Assembly: GCA_020852955.1 (NCBI GenBank)
Contig: JADYZW010000044.1
Location: forward strand, 1-64,000
Source: Deltaproteobacteria bacterium
GTDB lineage: Bacteria > Desulfobacterota > Binatia > UTPRO1
Length of the DNA: 64,000 nt
Direction: 5' to 3'
Shown here: one piece after another, positions 9,109 to 17,138 of the stretch
Layout: the number at the start of each line of letters is the position of its first letter
How positions within the stretch are numbered: the first letter of the stretch is position 1
Notes under the pieces: model-generated
What the model was told of the DNA's origin: nothing
Databases searched by the model: none
The model's input: the letters and a program-made list of their open reading frames with translations, nothing else
Made by a program: the position numbers and the translations under genes

Positions 9109-9564
9109 ATGACCCTCACTCCGGACGACCGTGCGCTCATCGGCGATCTCGTCGTCGCGTACGCGTACGCGATCGACGAGCGGGACTGGCAGGCGTTCGA
9201 GGCGCTCTTCACACCCGACGCACGCATCGACTACGCATCGGCGGGCGGCATCGCCGGCACACCCGCGCAGGTGGCGGCGTGGATGCCGCAGGCGCTGTCG
9301 ATGTTCACCTGGACCCTCCACTCGGCGTTCACCCATCGGCTCCAGCCGACGGGCCCCGACACCGTGAACGGCGCCATCCACATGCTCGCGCGCCACGGCG
9401 TCGTCTTCGACGGCGTGAGCGAGGTGATGGACGTGAGTGGGGTCTACCACGACGCCTACGTGCGGACCCCGGCCGGATGGCGGTTCGCGGCGCGCCGCGA
9501 GCGCACGCTCAGCATCACCGGCGGGCGCTTCGCCGAGCTGGTCGCCGCGCGCGCGCGCAGGTGA
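9109..9564 (+). CDS. SnoaL-like / NTF2-superfamily protein
   Basis: 151 residues of the nuclear transport factor 2 fold. The opening helix DERDWQAFEALFTPDARIDY is typical of SnoaL-like polyketide cyclase, dehydratase or ring-hydroxylating beta-subunit relatives. The rest is a curved sheet with His and Trp residues lining the cavity. Proteins of this type isomerise or dehydrate small hydrophobic substrates or merely bind them, so the reaction is unknown. It is divergent from the TetR regulator, which is its likely controller, and is followed at once by a strong terminator hairpin. Confidence 0.85.
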   Translation: MTLTPDDRALIGDLVVAYAYAIDERDWQAFEALFTPDARIDYASAGGIAGTPAQVAAWMPQALSMFTWTLHSAFTHRLQPTGPDTVNGAIHMLARHGVVFDGVSEVMDVSGVYHDAYVRTPAGWRFAARRERTLSITGGRFAELVAARARR

Positions 9565-9567
9565 CGC

Positions 9568-9619
9568 CCCGCCCGTCGCCGAGCGCCCGTCGTCGCGGCG
9601 GCGCTCGGCGACGGGCGGG
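9568..9619. terminator. Bidirectional terminator hairpin between converging genes
   Basis: Bases 9568-9587 form a perfect 20-base inverted repeat with 9600-9619 around a 12-base loop. It lies 4 bases after the SnoaL-like stop and 15 bases before the stop of the converging secreted protein, so it probably serves both. Confidence 0.85.
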
Positions 9620-9633
9620 AGCCCGATCCCGGA

Positions 9634-12198
9634 TCAGAACGACCAGTACCAGCCGTAGCGACGCGCCGTGAACGCGCCCTTGGTGTAGAACATGTCGTCG
9701 CCGATGCCGATCTGGATCATCATGGTCGGCAGGGTTGCGGCGCTGAAATCGCCGTACGCCTCGATCGTCACGACCAGACTGTCGCGAACGCCGCGCCGCA
9801 GCTTGACGCGGTAGAGGCCGTCGCGCGCACCCTCGCCGCGCGCCGCCGCCTTGTCGACGAAGGACAGCGTCGACCAGTGCCGCTCGAGGTCGCCGGGCAG
9901 GAGGCGCGCCTGGTAGACCACGCCGTTGGTGTTCGTGACCACGAGGGTGAGCCCCTCCGCGAGCACGTCGTGGGCGGTCTCCGGCTCGAGGCGGCCGTGG
10001 ACCCGGAAGAAGTCGGGGCGGGTGCGCATGCGCGACGCCTTCGGGTAGCTATGGGCGAAGCGAATGACCGCCGGATCGCGGAGGATCTGGAGGCAGGAGC
10101 AGTCGGTGTCGTCGCAGTCGAGCGCGCCGTCGCCGTCGTCGTCGACCGTGTTGGTGCAGACCTCCTGCAGGCGGCAGGCGCCGTCGCATCCGTCGCCGTC
10201 CTGCGGATTGCCGTCGTCGCACTGCTCGCCCTGATCGACGATGCCGTTGCCGCACCGGGCCGCGGTGCAATCGGCCTCGCAGAGGTCGCCGTCGGCCCGG
10301 TTGCCGTCGTCGCACTGCTCGCCGGCGGTGACGATGCCGTTGCCGCAGCCGGTCGAGGTGCAGTCGTGGTCGCAGCCGTCGCCGTCGACCAGGTTGCCGT
10401 CGTCGCACTGCTCGCCGACCGTCGCGATACCGTTGCCGCACGCGGGCAGCGTGCAGTTGCCGTCGCACGCATCGCCGCTCGCCAGGTTGCCGTCGTCGCA
10501 TTGCTCGCCCGCGCTGACGACGCCGTTGCCGCACGCGGTGACGCTGCAGTTGACGTCGCAACCGTCGCCGTCGACCGCGTTGCCGTCGTCGCACTGCTCG
10601 CCCGCCGTGGCGATGCCGTTGCCGCAGGCGGTGGTCGTACAGTCCCCGTCGCAACCGTCGCCGTCGAGCCGGTTGCCGTCGTCGCATTGCTCGGCGCCGG
10701 CGACGATGCCGTTGCCGCAGGCGGTCGCGGCGCAGTTGGCGTCGCAGCCGTCGCCGTTGGTCGCATTGCCGTCGTCGCACTCCTCGCCCGCCGTGACGAT
10801 GCCGTTGCCGCACGCGGTGGCGGTGCAGGTGACGTCGCAGCCGTCGCCATTGATCGCGTTGCCGTCGTCGCACTGCTCGCCCGCCGTGACGACGCCGTTG
10901 CCGCACGCGCTGACGGTGCAGTTGACGTCGCAGCCGTCGCCGTTGGTCGCATTGCCGTCGTCGCACTCCTCGCCGGGACCGGCAACGCCGTTGCCGCACC
11001 GCGGGACGGTGCAGTTGCCGTCGCACTGGTCGCCGTTCACGGCGTTGCCGTCGTCGCACTCCTCGCCGGTCGTGACGATGCCGTTGCCGCAGGCGGTCGG
11101 CGTGCAGGAGGCATCGCAGCCGTCGCCGTCGAGGAGGTTCCCGTCGTCACAGAGCTCGCCGGCGCTGACGACGCCATTGCCGCACGCCGTCGGCGTGCAG
11201 TTCCGGTCGCAGCCGTCGCCGTCGGCGAGGTTGCCGTCGTCGCACTCCTCGCCGGCCTGGTTGACGACGCCGTCGCTGCACGCCGCCGGCACCCAGTGCT
11301 TGGTCGCCGTGCCGGTGACGGTTCCGGGCCGCGGCGCGCCGGCGAGGACGATGCCCTGGACTCCCTCGGCCTTGAACTTCAGCCCGACGGGAACGGTGAA
11401 CGCGGCGGTCGCGGTGATCGTGTCGGTGCCGGGCACCTGGAGGTCGTTCGCGTAGGTCACGGCAAACTCGCCCTGCGGATCCGTGACGCCCTGAAACACC
11501 TGCGGACCGGCGGCTCCCGCGATCGTCACCTCGACGGCGTGGCCGGGCACGGGCTGCCCCTGCGTGTCGCGCAGCGTCGCCGTGACCGTGTGGGTCTGCT
11601 CGCCGGGGAGGTAGTTGGTCGCCTCGGCCGGCGAGAGCGCGAGCGCGTGCGGCACCGCCGGCACCTGGCCGCACTGGCCCTCGGCGACTTCGATGATCTC
11701 GACCGTGCGGGCCTGAACGTCGGCCGGACCCGTGACCACGAAGCCGTCGGTGAAGTACCAGATCGCCGACTGGACCGCGGCCGCTTCGCGGGTGGCGTCG
11801 ACGAGCGGCGACCCGATCGTCGCGGGGTTCGGATAGGCGTTGCCGAGGATGTGGACGACCTCGCACGGATAGTCGGGCGGAACCTGCGGCTGCGTGTCGC
11901 CGAAGGTCAGCGGATTGTGGAGGTCGACGCAGTAGGCCTCGGTCGACGGGCCGCCGTCGATGGAGATGCGGAACGAGCCCGCGAAGGCCTGCGTCTCGAC
12001 CGGGCCGCCGCTCGTGCCGGTCACGGTGTCGTAGAGGCCGACGCCGAGACTCGTGAGGGTCGCTTCCGCGGCCAGCGCGGGCGCGCCGCGGATGCCCGCG
12101 ACGAGGAGCGCGCCGGCGACGAGCGCGCGCATCGCAAGACGACGACACATCATCGCACATACGAAACGACATTCCACGATAGATAGCATTTTTCGCAT
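9634..12198 (-). CDS. Secreted thioester-domain (TQXA-type) protein with 12 DUF4215 repeats
   Basis: 854 residues, in order: export signal ending near APALAA (residue 44); thioester domain with YCVDLH (Cys90) and VQSAIWYFTDGF (Gln143); bacterial Ig-like domain (about 185-290); twelve 31-residue DUF4215 repeats of the CGNG...GEQCDDGN type (307-679); and a C-terminal beta-rich module (680-854) shared with other proteins of this window. The Cys and Gln motifs match the family whose members form an internal Cys-Gln thioester used for covalent attachment to hosts or surfaces, known mainly from Gram-positives. No LPxTG or sorting helix is present. Start: ATG 12198 has GAGGG 10 bases upstream but gives a long signal n-region; ATGs at 12150 and 12132 are alternatives without a ribosome-binding site. 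Confidence 0.88.
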   Translation of the reverse strand: MRKMLSIVECRFVCAMMCRRLAMRALVAGALLVAGIRGAPALAAEATLTSLGVGLYDTVTGTSGGPVETQAFAGSFRISIDGGPSTEAYCVDLHNPLTFGDTQPQVPPDYPCEVVHILGNAYPNPATIGSPLVDATREAAAVQSAIWYFTDGFVVTGPADVQARTVEIIEVAEGQCGQVPAVPHALALSPAEATNYLPGEQTHTVTATLRDTQGQPVPGHAVEVTIAGAAGPQVFQGVTDPQGEFAVTYANDLQVPGTDTITATAAFTVPVGLKFKAEGVQGIVLAGAPRPGTVTGTATKHWVPAACSDGVVNQAGEECDDGNLADGDGCDRNCTPTACGNGVVSAGELCDDGNLLDGDGCDASCTPTACGNGIVTTGEECDDGNAVNGDQCDGNCTVPRCGNGVAGPGEECDDGNATNGDGCDVNCTVSACGNGVVTAGEQCDDGNAINGDGCDVTCTATACGNGIVTAGEECDDGNATNGDGCDANCAATACGNGIVAGAEQCDDGNRLDGDGCDGDCTTTACGNGIATAGEQCDDGNAVDGDGCDVNCSVTACGNGVVSAGEQCDDGNLASGDACDGNCTLPACGNGIATVGEQCDDGNLVDGDGCDHDCTSTGCGNGIVTAGEQCDDGNRADGDLCEADCTAARCGNGIVDQGEQCDDGNPQDGDGCDGACRLQEVCTNTVDDDGDGALDCDDTDCSCLQILRDPAVIRFAHSYPKASRMRTRPDFFRVHGRLEPETAHDVLAEGLTLVVTNTNGVVYQARLLPGDLERHWSTLSFVDKAAARGEGARDGLYRVKLRRGVRDSLVVTIEAYGDFSAATLPTMMIQIGIGDDMFYTKGAFTARRYGWYWSF
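10162..11280 (-). repeat. Tandem 93-bp array encoding 12 DUF4215 Cys-rich repeats
   Basis: Twelve head-to-tail units of 31 residues (the first has 32), each with four Cys and an Asp-rich CDDGN...GDGCD core that resembles calcium-binding loops. The array lies wholly inside the 9634-12198 gene. Sequence divergence between units is low, so the array could expand or contract by recombination. Confidence 0.95.
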
Positions 12199-12489
12199 AT
12201 GATTTTCCCTCACTGGACGCATCAGGTGCGAATCTCCGAAAGCGAGACTCGTGCCGCGAAACACCTCCGCGATTCGCCGACTTGCGAACGGCCGATCTTG
12301 CGTGATTGCGCGACGCCGTCCGAGTCTCGCATTTCAGCCGCACCGCCCGCGCCATCGCACGAGAGCTCGCATGCGAGCGTCCATGCGGGACGCCGCGGCG
12401 GAGCGCGCAGGAAGCGCCACCGCGGCGCGGGCCGGCGCGCGCGGCGCGCGCCTTGACCGCGCGCGACGGCTCCACCACGATCGCGCGCC

Positions 12490-13749
12490 ATGCCGTCCGA
12501 GCCGCCGCCGCCGCCCGGGCTCGTCCGGCGCGCGCCGGCCCGGGTGGCGGTCGCCGCCTTCCTCGCGGTCGTGGCGGCGTCCACGTACCGCGCCGTCGAA
12601 CGTCATGCGTTCGAGGCGCACGGCGACCGCGGACGCTGGGCGATGACCGACTTCCGCGACACCCTCTACTACCCCGCGGTCGCCTTCCGCGCGGGGGCGA
12701 ACCCCTGGGCGGCGCGCTTCGCGGACGATCATCCCGTGCAGCGACCGCTGCCGCCGTACGGCCCGGTCGTCGTCCTGGCGCACTGGCCTCTCGGCCTCCT
12801 TCCCGTCCACGTCGCGGAGGTCGTCTACTTCCTCTCGACGATCGGCCTCGCGGTCGCCGTGGCGGGCGTCGCCCTCCGGACCGGCGGACTCGATGCCCGG
12901 CTTCCGTCCGTGCTGGCGCTCGCGACGCTGCTGCTGCTCAGCCGGCCCGGCCAGCAGAATCTCCTCCTCGGGCAGTGCACGCTCGAGGTCGTGCTCGGCT
13001 GCTACCTCGGCCTCCTCCAGGGCGCGCGCCGGCCGGCGCTCGGCGCCCTCGGAATCGTGCTCGCGAGCATGAAGCCGCAGTTCGCGCTGCCGCTCGCGCT
13101 GCTCATGCTCGCGCGCGGCGACCTGCGCGCGGTGGCCGCCGGCGTCGCCGCGACGGGCGCGCTCTCGCTCGGCACGCTGCTCGCCGCCGGCGGACCCGAT
13201 GGGCCCGCCGCCTGGATCGCGGCGATCGGTCGCAGCAACGCGACCGTCGCCGATCCGGCGGTCGGATGGACGCGCATCGACGCGGGCTTCCTCGCCGGCC
13301 GGGGGCTCGCGCTGCCGGAGGGCGCGGAGCTCACCGCCGGAGCGGCGGCGCTCCTCCTCGGCCTCGCCGCGTTCCGACGCGCGCTCGCGACCGGAGCATC
13401 GACGGCGGCGCCGGACGGCCTCGCGCTCGCGCTCGCCTGCCTCACGATCCTGCTGCCGCTCTACCACGTCGCCTACGACGCGCTGCTGTTGACCTTGCCG
13501 ATCGTTGCCCTGGTCGCCGCGGCGCGGACGCCGGCGCGTGCCCACGCCGCGCTGATCGCGCTCCTGCTGGTCCCGGCGGTGAACCAGCTGGCGTCCTACC
13601 CCGTCGTGCGCGGGCTCGCGCCCGGCGAGCCCGCGTGGCGCATCGTCACCGGGATCAATGCGGCCGCGCTCGTCGCGGCCCTGCTGCACGCAGCGTGGCT
13701 GGCGCGCCGCCGGCCGCGGTTTTTGACACGCCTCCCCGGCTCCGGTTGA
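12490..13749 (+). CDS. GT87/DUF2029-like polyprenol-phosphate-dependent mannosyltransferase family membrane protein
   Basis: 419 residues, polytopic, with about ten hydrophobic helices. DFRDTLYYPAVAFRAGANPW near residue 50 has the acidic residue and Tyr found after the first helix of GT87 enzymes. The family block MKPQFALPLALLMLARGDL lies near 195, and YGPVVVLAHWPLGLL near 90 is also typical. GT87 proteins transfer mannose or arabinose from polyprenyl phosphate outside the membrane in actinobacteria; the substrate here is unknown. It is encoded divergently from the thioester-domain protein, 291 bases away. That gap holds an AT-richer stretch (about 12150-12260) that is probably promoter, with nothing else recognisable. 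Confidence 0.72.
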   Translation: MPSEPPPPPGLVRRAPARVAVAAFLAVVAASTYRAVERHAFEAHGDRGRWAMTDFRDTLYYPAVAFRAGANPWAARFADDHPVQRPLPPYGPVVVLAHWPLGLLPVHVAEVVYFLSTIGLAVAVAGVALRTGGLDARLPSVLALATLLLLSRPGQQNLLLGQCTLEVVLGCYLGLLQGARRPALGALGIVLASMKPQFALPLALLMLARGDLRAVAAGVAATGALSLGTLLAAGGPDGPAAWIAAIGRSNATVADPAVGWTRIDAGFLAGRGLALPEGAELTAGAAALLLGLAAFRRALATGASTAAPDGLALALACLTILLPLYHVAYDALLLTLPIVALVAAARTPARAHAALIALLLVPAVNQLASYPVVRGLAPGEPAWRIVTGINAAALVAALLHAAWLARRRPRFLTRLPGSG

Positions 13750-13887
13750 CTCGGATCCGTGCCAATCCGCCCGGGCGTGCGCCGCGCCCACGACGGGACC
13801 CTCGCGAGGCCCGGCGCGGACGCCGCGCCGTTGACGGATCGGCGGCCGGCGGCGCTACAATGCACCGCCCCCACCGGGCCCGACGTC

Positions 13888-16290
13888 GTGCAGACCGCCA
13901 CGAACACCAGGAGCGCCGCCGCGCATCTCCTCGCGAATCGCGTCCCGTCCTTCGCGGGCGCCTGGCTCGTGGTCGTCGCGCTGATCACCCTGATCGAGAC
14001 GCTCCAGGGGCGGCTGCGGATCGGGCTCGCGTTCGCGTTCCTCGCGGGGCACGTAGCCCTCGTCGGCGGCGCGGTGGTGCTGCGGTCGACGTCGGGTGCG
14101 CGCACCATCGTGATCGCGCTGTGCGGCGGACTCGCGGCGTCCATCACCGGGACGTTCGCGTCGTTCGGCGGGTCGGCCGAGATCCTCGGGGTCATGCTCT
14201 TCGCACTGTGCGCGAGCGCCGCCGCGTTCTTCGTGTGGGGATGGAAGCCGCAGCTCGCGCTGAACACGCTCACCGCAGTCTTCTGGCTCCTCGCCCTGCC
14301 TCACCTCGGAATCTCGACGTCCCCGCTCGAGCTCGTCGGCGTCTCGGTCATCAGCTGGGTCATCACGCTCGGCCTCGCGGAGAGCATGCGCCGCACGTTC
14401 GAGGCGGGCCTCGTGTTGCGCGCGCGCGAGCGGGAGGCGACGGACGCGCTGCAGAAGTCCTACGACGCCTACCGCGACCTCGCCGAGAACGCCCGCGATT
14501 TCATCTGGACCGCCGACCTCGACGGACGCCTCACGTACGTCAACCAGGCGACGGCGCGCATCCTCGGCGATACGCCGAACGCCCTCGTCGGACGCGCGAC
14601 GGCCGAGTTCCTCACCGACCACCCCGACAACCTCGACGTCGCCGCGACGCTCGGGCGCATCGCCGACGGCCAGACCGTCGCCCCGCTCGCCGTGGAGTGC
14701 GCGACGGTGCTCGGCCGGCGCTGGTTCGAGGTGGTCGGCACCCGCACCCGCGACCGCGCCGGACGCGTCGTCGGCATTCGGGTGATCGGCCGCGACATCA
14801 CCGAGCGGCGCGCCGCCGAGGCCGAGCGCCGGCGCGCCGAGCAGGCGCTGCACGAAAGCGAGGCGCGCTACCGCGGACTCGTCGAGTCGACGCAGGCCGT
14901 CTTCACGCGCCTCGACCGCGAAGGCCGCATCCTCTTCGCCAACGACGCGATCTGCCGCCTGATCGGCCTGCCGCTCGACGCCATGCTGGGCAAGAGCCTC
15001 TTCCAGTGGGTCCATCCCGACGACCTGGAGGAGACGCGCGCCAGCATGGACGCCGTGATGCGGCCGCCGCACCGCGTGCTCGTCGAGAACCGCGTGCCGA
15101 CACCGCACGGCTGGCGCTGGTTCGAGTGGGAGGGCTCGGCCATCGTGGAGGCGGACGGCTCGGCTCGCGAGTTCCAGTCGATCGGCCTCGACGTCACCGA
15201 GCGCAAGGAAGCGGAGCACGCCCTGCAGGCGAGCGAGGCCCGCTACCGGAGCCTGGTCGAGTCGGGGCTCGAGCTGATCGCCCGCGCCGACCCGACCGGC
15301 AAGCTGCTCTTCGCGAACGACGCCTATCTCTGCGCCTTCGACTACCGCCGCGAAGACGTCGAGGCGGGCCGGGTCACGATCCTGCCGCACATCCACGAGG
15401 ACGACCGGGCGCGCGTGCTCGAGAGCTTCCAGCGCGTCCTGCGGCCGCCCTACCGCAACGTCGTCGTGAGCCGGGTGCGGATCGGCGGCAACTGGCGCCG
15501 ATTCGAGTGGGAGCAAGGCGTGGTCCGTGACGAGAGCGGCGCGATCACCGAGATCCAGGGCGCGGGCCGCGACGTCACCGAGCGCCACGTCGCCGAGGAG
15601 GCGCTGCACCGCTCGCTCGAAGACCTGAAGCGGAGCGAGGAGCGGCTCCGCCGGCTCGCCCGCCGGCAAGCCGCCATCCGCGAGGAGGAGCGGCGCCGGC
15701 TCGGACTCGATCTCCACGACAACGTCTGCCAGGAGCTCGCCGCGGTCGGCGTGCTCCTCGAGGTCTCGCGCGCGCACGCGCGGGACAGCGCCGAGCTCGC
15801 GCAGGCGGTGCGGCACCTCGCCGCGGTGATCGAGCACCTGCGGCTGGTGAGCCGCGAGCTCCGTCCGATGATGCTCTCCGACCTCGGCTTGATGGAGAGC
15901 CTCCGCGCCTTCGCGACCAACGCCTCCTCCCTCCAGCGCAGCGTCACCGCCCGCTTCCCGACCGCGATCCCGCGCCTCGACGACGAAACCGAGATCGCGG
16001 TGTATCGCGTGGCCCAGGAATCGCTCGGCAACGCGCTCCGCCACGCCGCCGCGCGCACCATCGACCTTCTGCTCCGCGTGGACGACGGCAGGCTCCTCCT
16101 CGAGGTGCGCGACGACGGCCGCGGCTTCGACCGCACGACCTCGCGCAGCGACTCGCTCGGGCTCGCCAGCATGGAGGAGCGCGCCCTCGCGCTCGGCGGC
16201 CGCCTCGAGATCGTCTCCGATCCCGGGCGCGGCACGTGCGTACGCCTGGAGTGCCCGGTCACCGTCCGGAGCCCGGCGACCGCGGCGTGA
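13888..16290 (+). CDS. Membrane PAS-domain sensor histidine kinase (HisKA_3 / NarL-type partner)
   Basis: About 800 residues. The N-terminal region of five to six membrane helices (about 20-170) is followed by a coiled linker and three PAS/PAC units (about 195-320, 325-445, 450-570), each ending in a DVTER/DITER PAC signature. Then come a dimerisation domain with His610 in RRLGLDLHDNVCQELA and an ATPase domain with DDGRGFD and GLASMEERALALGG. The HisKA_3 type normally phosphorylates LuxR/NarL-family regulators, none of which is adjacent, so it is an orphan kinase here. The start is uncertain: GTG 13888 was chosen; a GTG at 13759 in the same frame would add 43 low-complexity residues. Confidence 0.9.
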   Translation: MQTATNTRSAAAHLLANRVPSFAGAWLVVVALITLIETLQGRLRIGLAFAFLAGHVALVGGAVVLRSTSGARTIVIALCGGLAASITGTFASFGGSAEILGVMLFALCASAAAFFVWGWKPQLALNTLTAVFWLLALPHLGISTSPLELVGVSVISWVITLGLAESMRRTFEAGLVLRAREREATDALQKSYDAYRDLAENARDFIWTADLDGRLTYVNQATARILGDTPNALVGRATAEFLTDHPDNLDVAATLGRIADGQTVAPLAVECATVLGRRWFEVVGTRTRDRAGRVVGIRVIGRDITERRAAEAERRRAEQALHESEARYRGLVESTQAVFTRLDREGRILFANDAICRLIGLPLDAMLGKSLFQWVHPDDLEETRASMDAVMRPPHRVLVENRVPTPHGWRWFEWEGSAIVEADGSAREFQSIGLDVTERKEAEHALQASEARYRSLVESGLELIARADPTGKLLFANDAYLCAFDYRREDVEAGRVTILPHIHEDDRARVLESFQRVLRPPYRNVVVSRVRIGGNWRRFEWEQGVVRDESGAITEIQGAGRDVTERHVAEEALHRSLEDLKRSEERLRRLARRQAAIREEERRRLGLDLHDNVCQELAAVGVLLEVSRAHARDSAELAQAVRHLAAVIEHLRLVSRELRPMMLSDLGLMESLRAFATNASSLQRSVTARFPTAIPRLDDETEIAVYRVAQESLGNALRHAAARTIDLLLRVDDGRLLLEVRDDGRGFDRTTSRSDSLGLASMEERALALGGRLEIVSDPGRGTCVRLECPVTVRSPATAA

Positions 16291-16405
16291 GCGGGCGGTG
16301 CGACGCGACGCCGATCTCCGGACGCTCGGCGAGCGCCATAGCGGACGCCGGGGTCTCGAACATTCCGACTTGCGCCGGAATGCGCGGACTGACAGACCAT
16401 CCGGG

Positions 16406-17035
16406 ATGCGCCCCTCCCCCCTGCCGGTCCTCCTCGCCGCCGCCGCTCTGCTCCTCTCTCCGCTCGCCGCCGATGCCGTCGAGCGCCGCGTCCCCGAGCC
16501 CCACACCACGACGATCCGCATCCGCCTGAAGGGACCGACGTTGCGGGTGCGGTGCCGCGGCGGCGACTGCGCCGTGAGCGTCGTCGGCCAGGGGCCGAGC
16601 ATCGCGGTCAGCGTGACCCGCACCCGCCCGGGCGAGCCGCCGTTCACCTTCGCCCGCACCCTCGAGGGCGCGCGGAACATCGCGATCGAGACCGGCATCG
16701 GCACCGACACGGTGGAGGTGCGGGACCTCGCGATCCCGGGCTTCCTGCGCGTCGCGACGGGTGTCGGCGACGACGCGCTCGAGGTCGCGAACGTGAGCGC
16801 CGCCCGCAAGGCCAGCATCGACAGCGGCGACGGCGACGACGCCGTGCGGCTGACCTCGGTGAGCTTCGGCGGCAAGGTCCGCTTCTTCGCGAAGGCGGGC
16901 GACGACGACGTGACGCTCACCGACGGCCGGTTCGGAAGCAGGGTCGGATTGAACGGCGGCCAGGGGATCGACGGCCTCGTGTTCGAGGGCGATTCGTTCA
17001 CCGAGCCGCCCGTCGTCCAGAGCTTCGAGCGCTGA
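16406..17035 (+). CDS. Small secreted protein with RTX-like Gly-Asp repeats
   Basis: 209 residues. The signal peptide is cleaved near ADA (residue 24). A beta-strand region follows, and from about residue 90 imperfect 20-25-residue repeats of the pattern GxGDDxxEVxxV occur (GIGTDTVEV, GVGDDALEV, GDGDDAVRL, AGDDDVTL, GQGIDGLVF). This resembles RTX/haemolysin calcium-binding solenoids, but the strict GGxGxDxUx nonapeptide occurs only loosely. It was not assigned to a family. It probably acts outside the cytoplasm. The ATG at 16406 directly precedes the signal peptide. The gene is 115 bases downstream of the kinase, same strand. Confidence 0.75.
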   Translation: MRPSPLPVLLAAAALLLSPLAADAVERRVPEPHTTTIRIRLKGPTLRVRCRGGDCAVSVVGQGPSIAVSVTRTRPGEPPFTFARTLEGARNIAIETGIGTDTVEVRDLAIPGFLRVATGVGDDALEVANVSAARKASIDSGDGDDAVRLTSVSFGGKVRFFAKAGDDDVTLTDGRFGSRVGLNGGQGIDGLVFEGDSFTEPPVVQSFER

Positions 17036-17138
17036 TCCCGGGCGCGCCGCGGGCGCGCGCGCGACGTCGGTCGCCGTCGCGGCCCGCCGCGTTGCGGTCC
17101 CGACCCTCACGATCCCCGCGGGCGAGCGGCGGCGGAGC

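Noticed and set aside
9877..12186. Long plus-strand open frame opposite the DUF4215 array (and 10241-11455)
   Set aside because: It is an artefact of the repetitive GC-rich codons on the other strand: the product is a VAVVALLA or PSSHCSP periodic string with the same 31-residue period and no start context.
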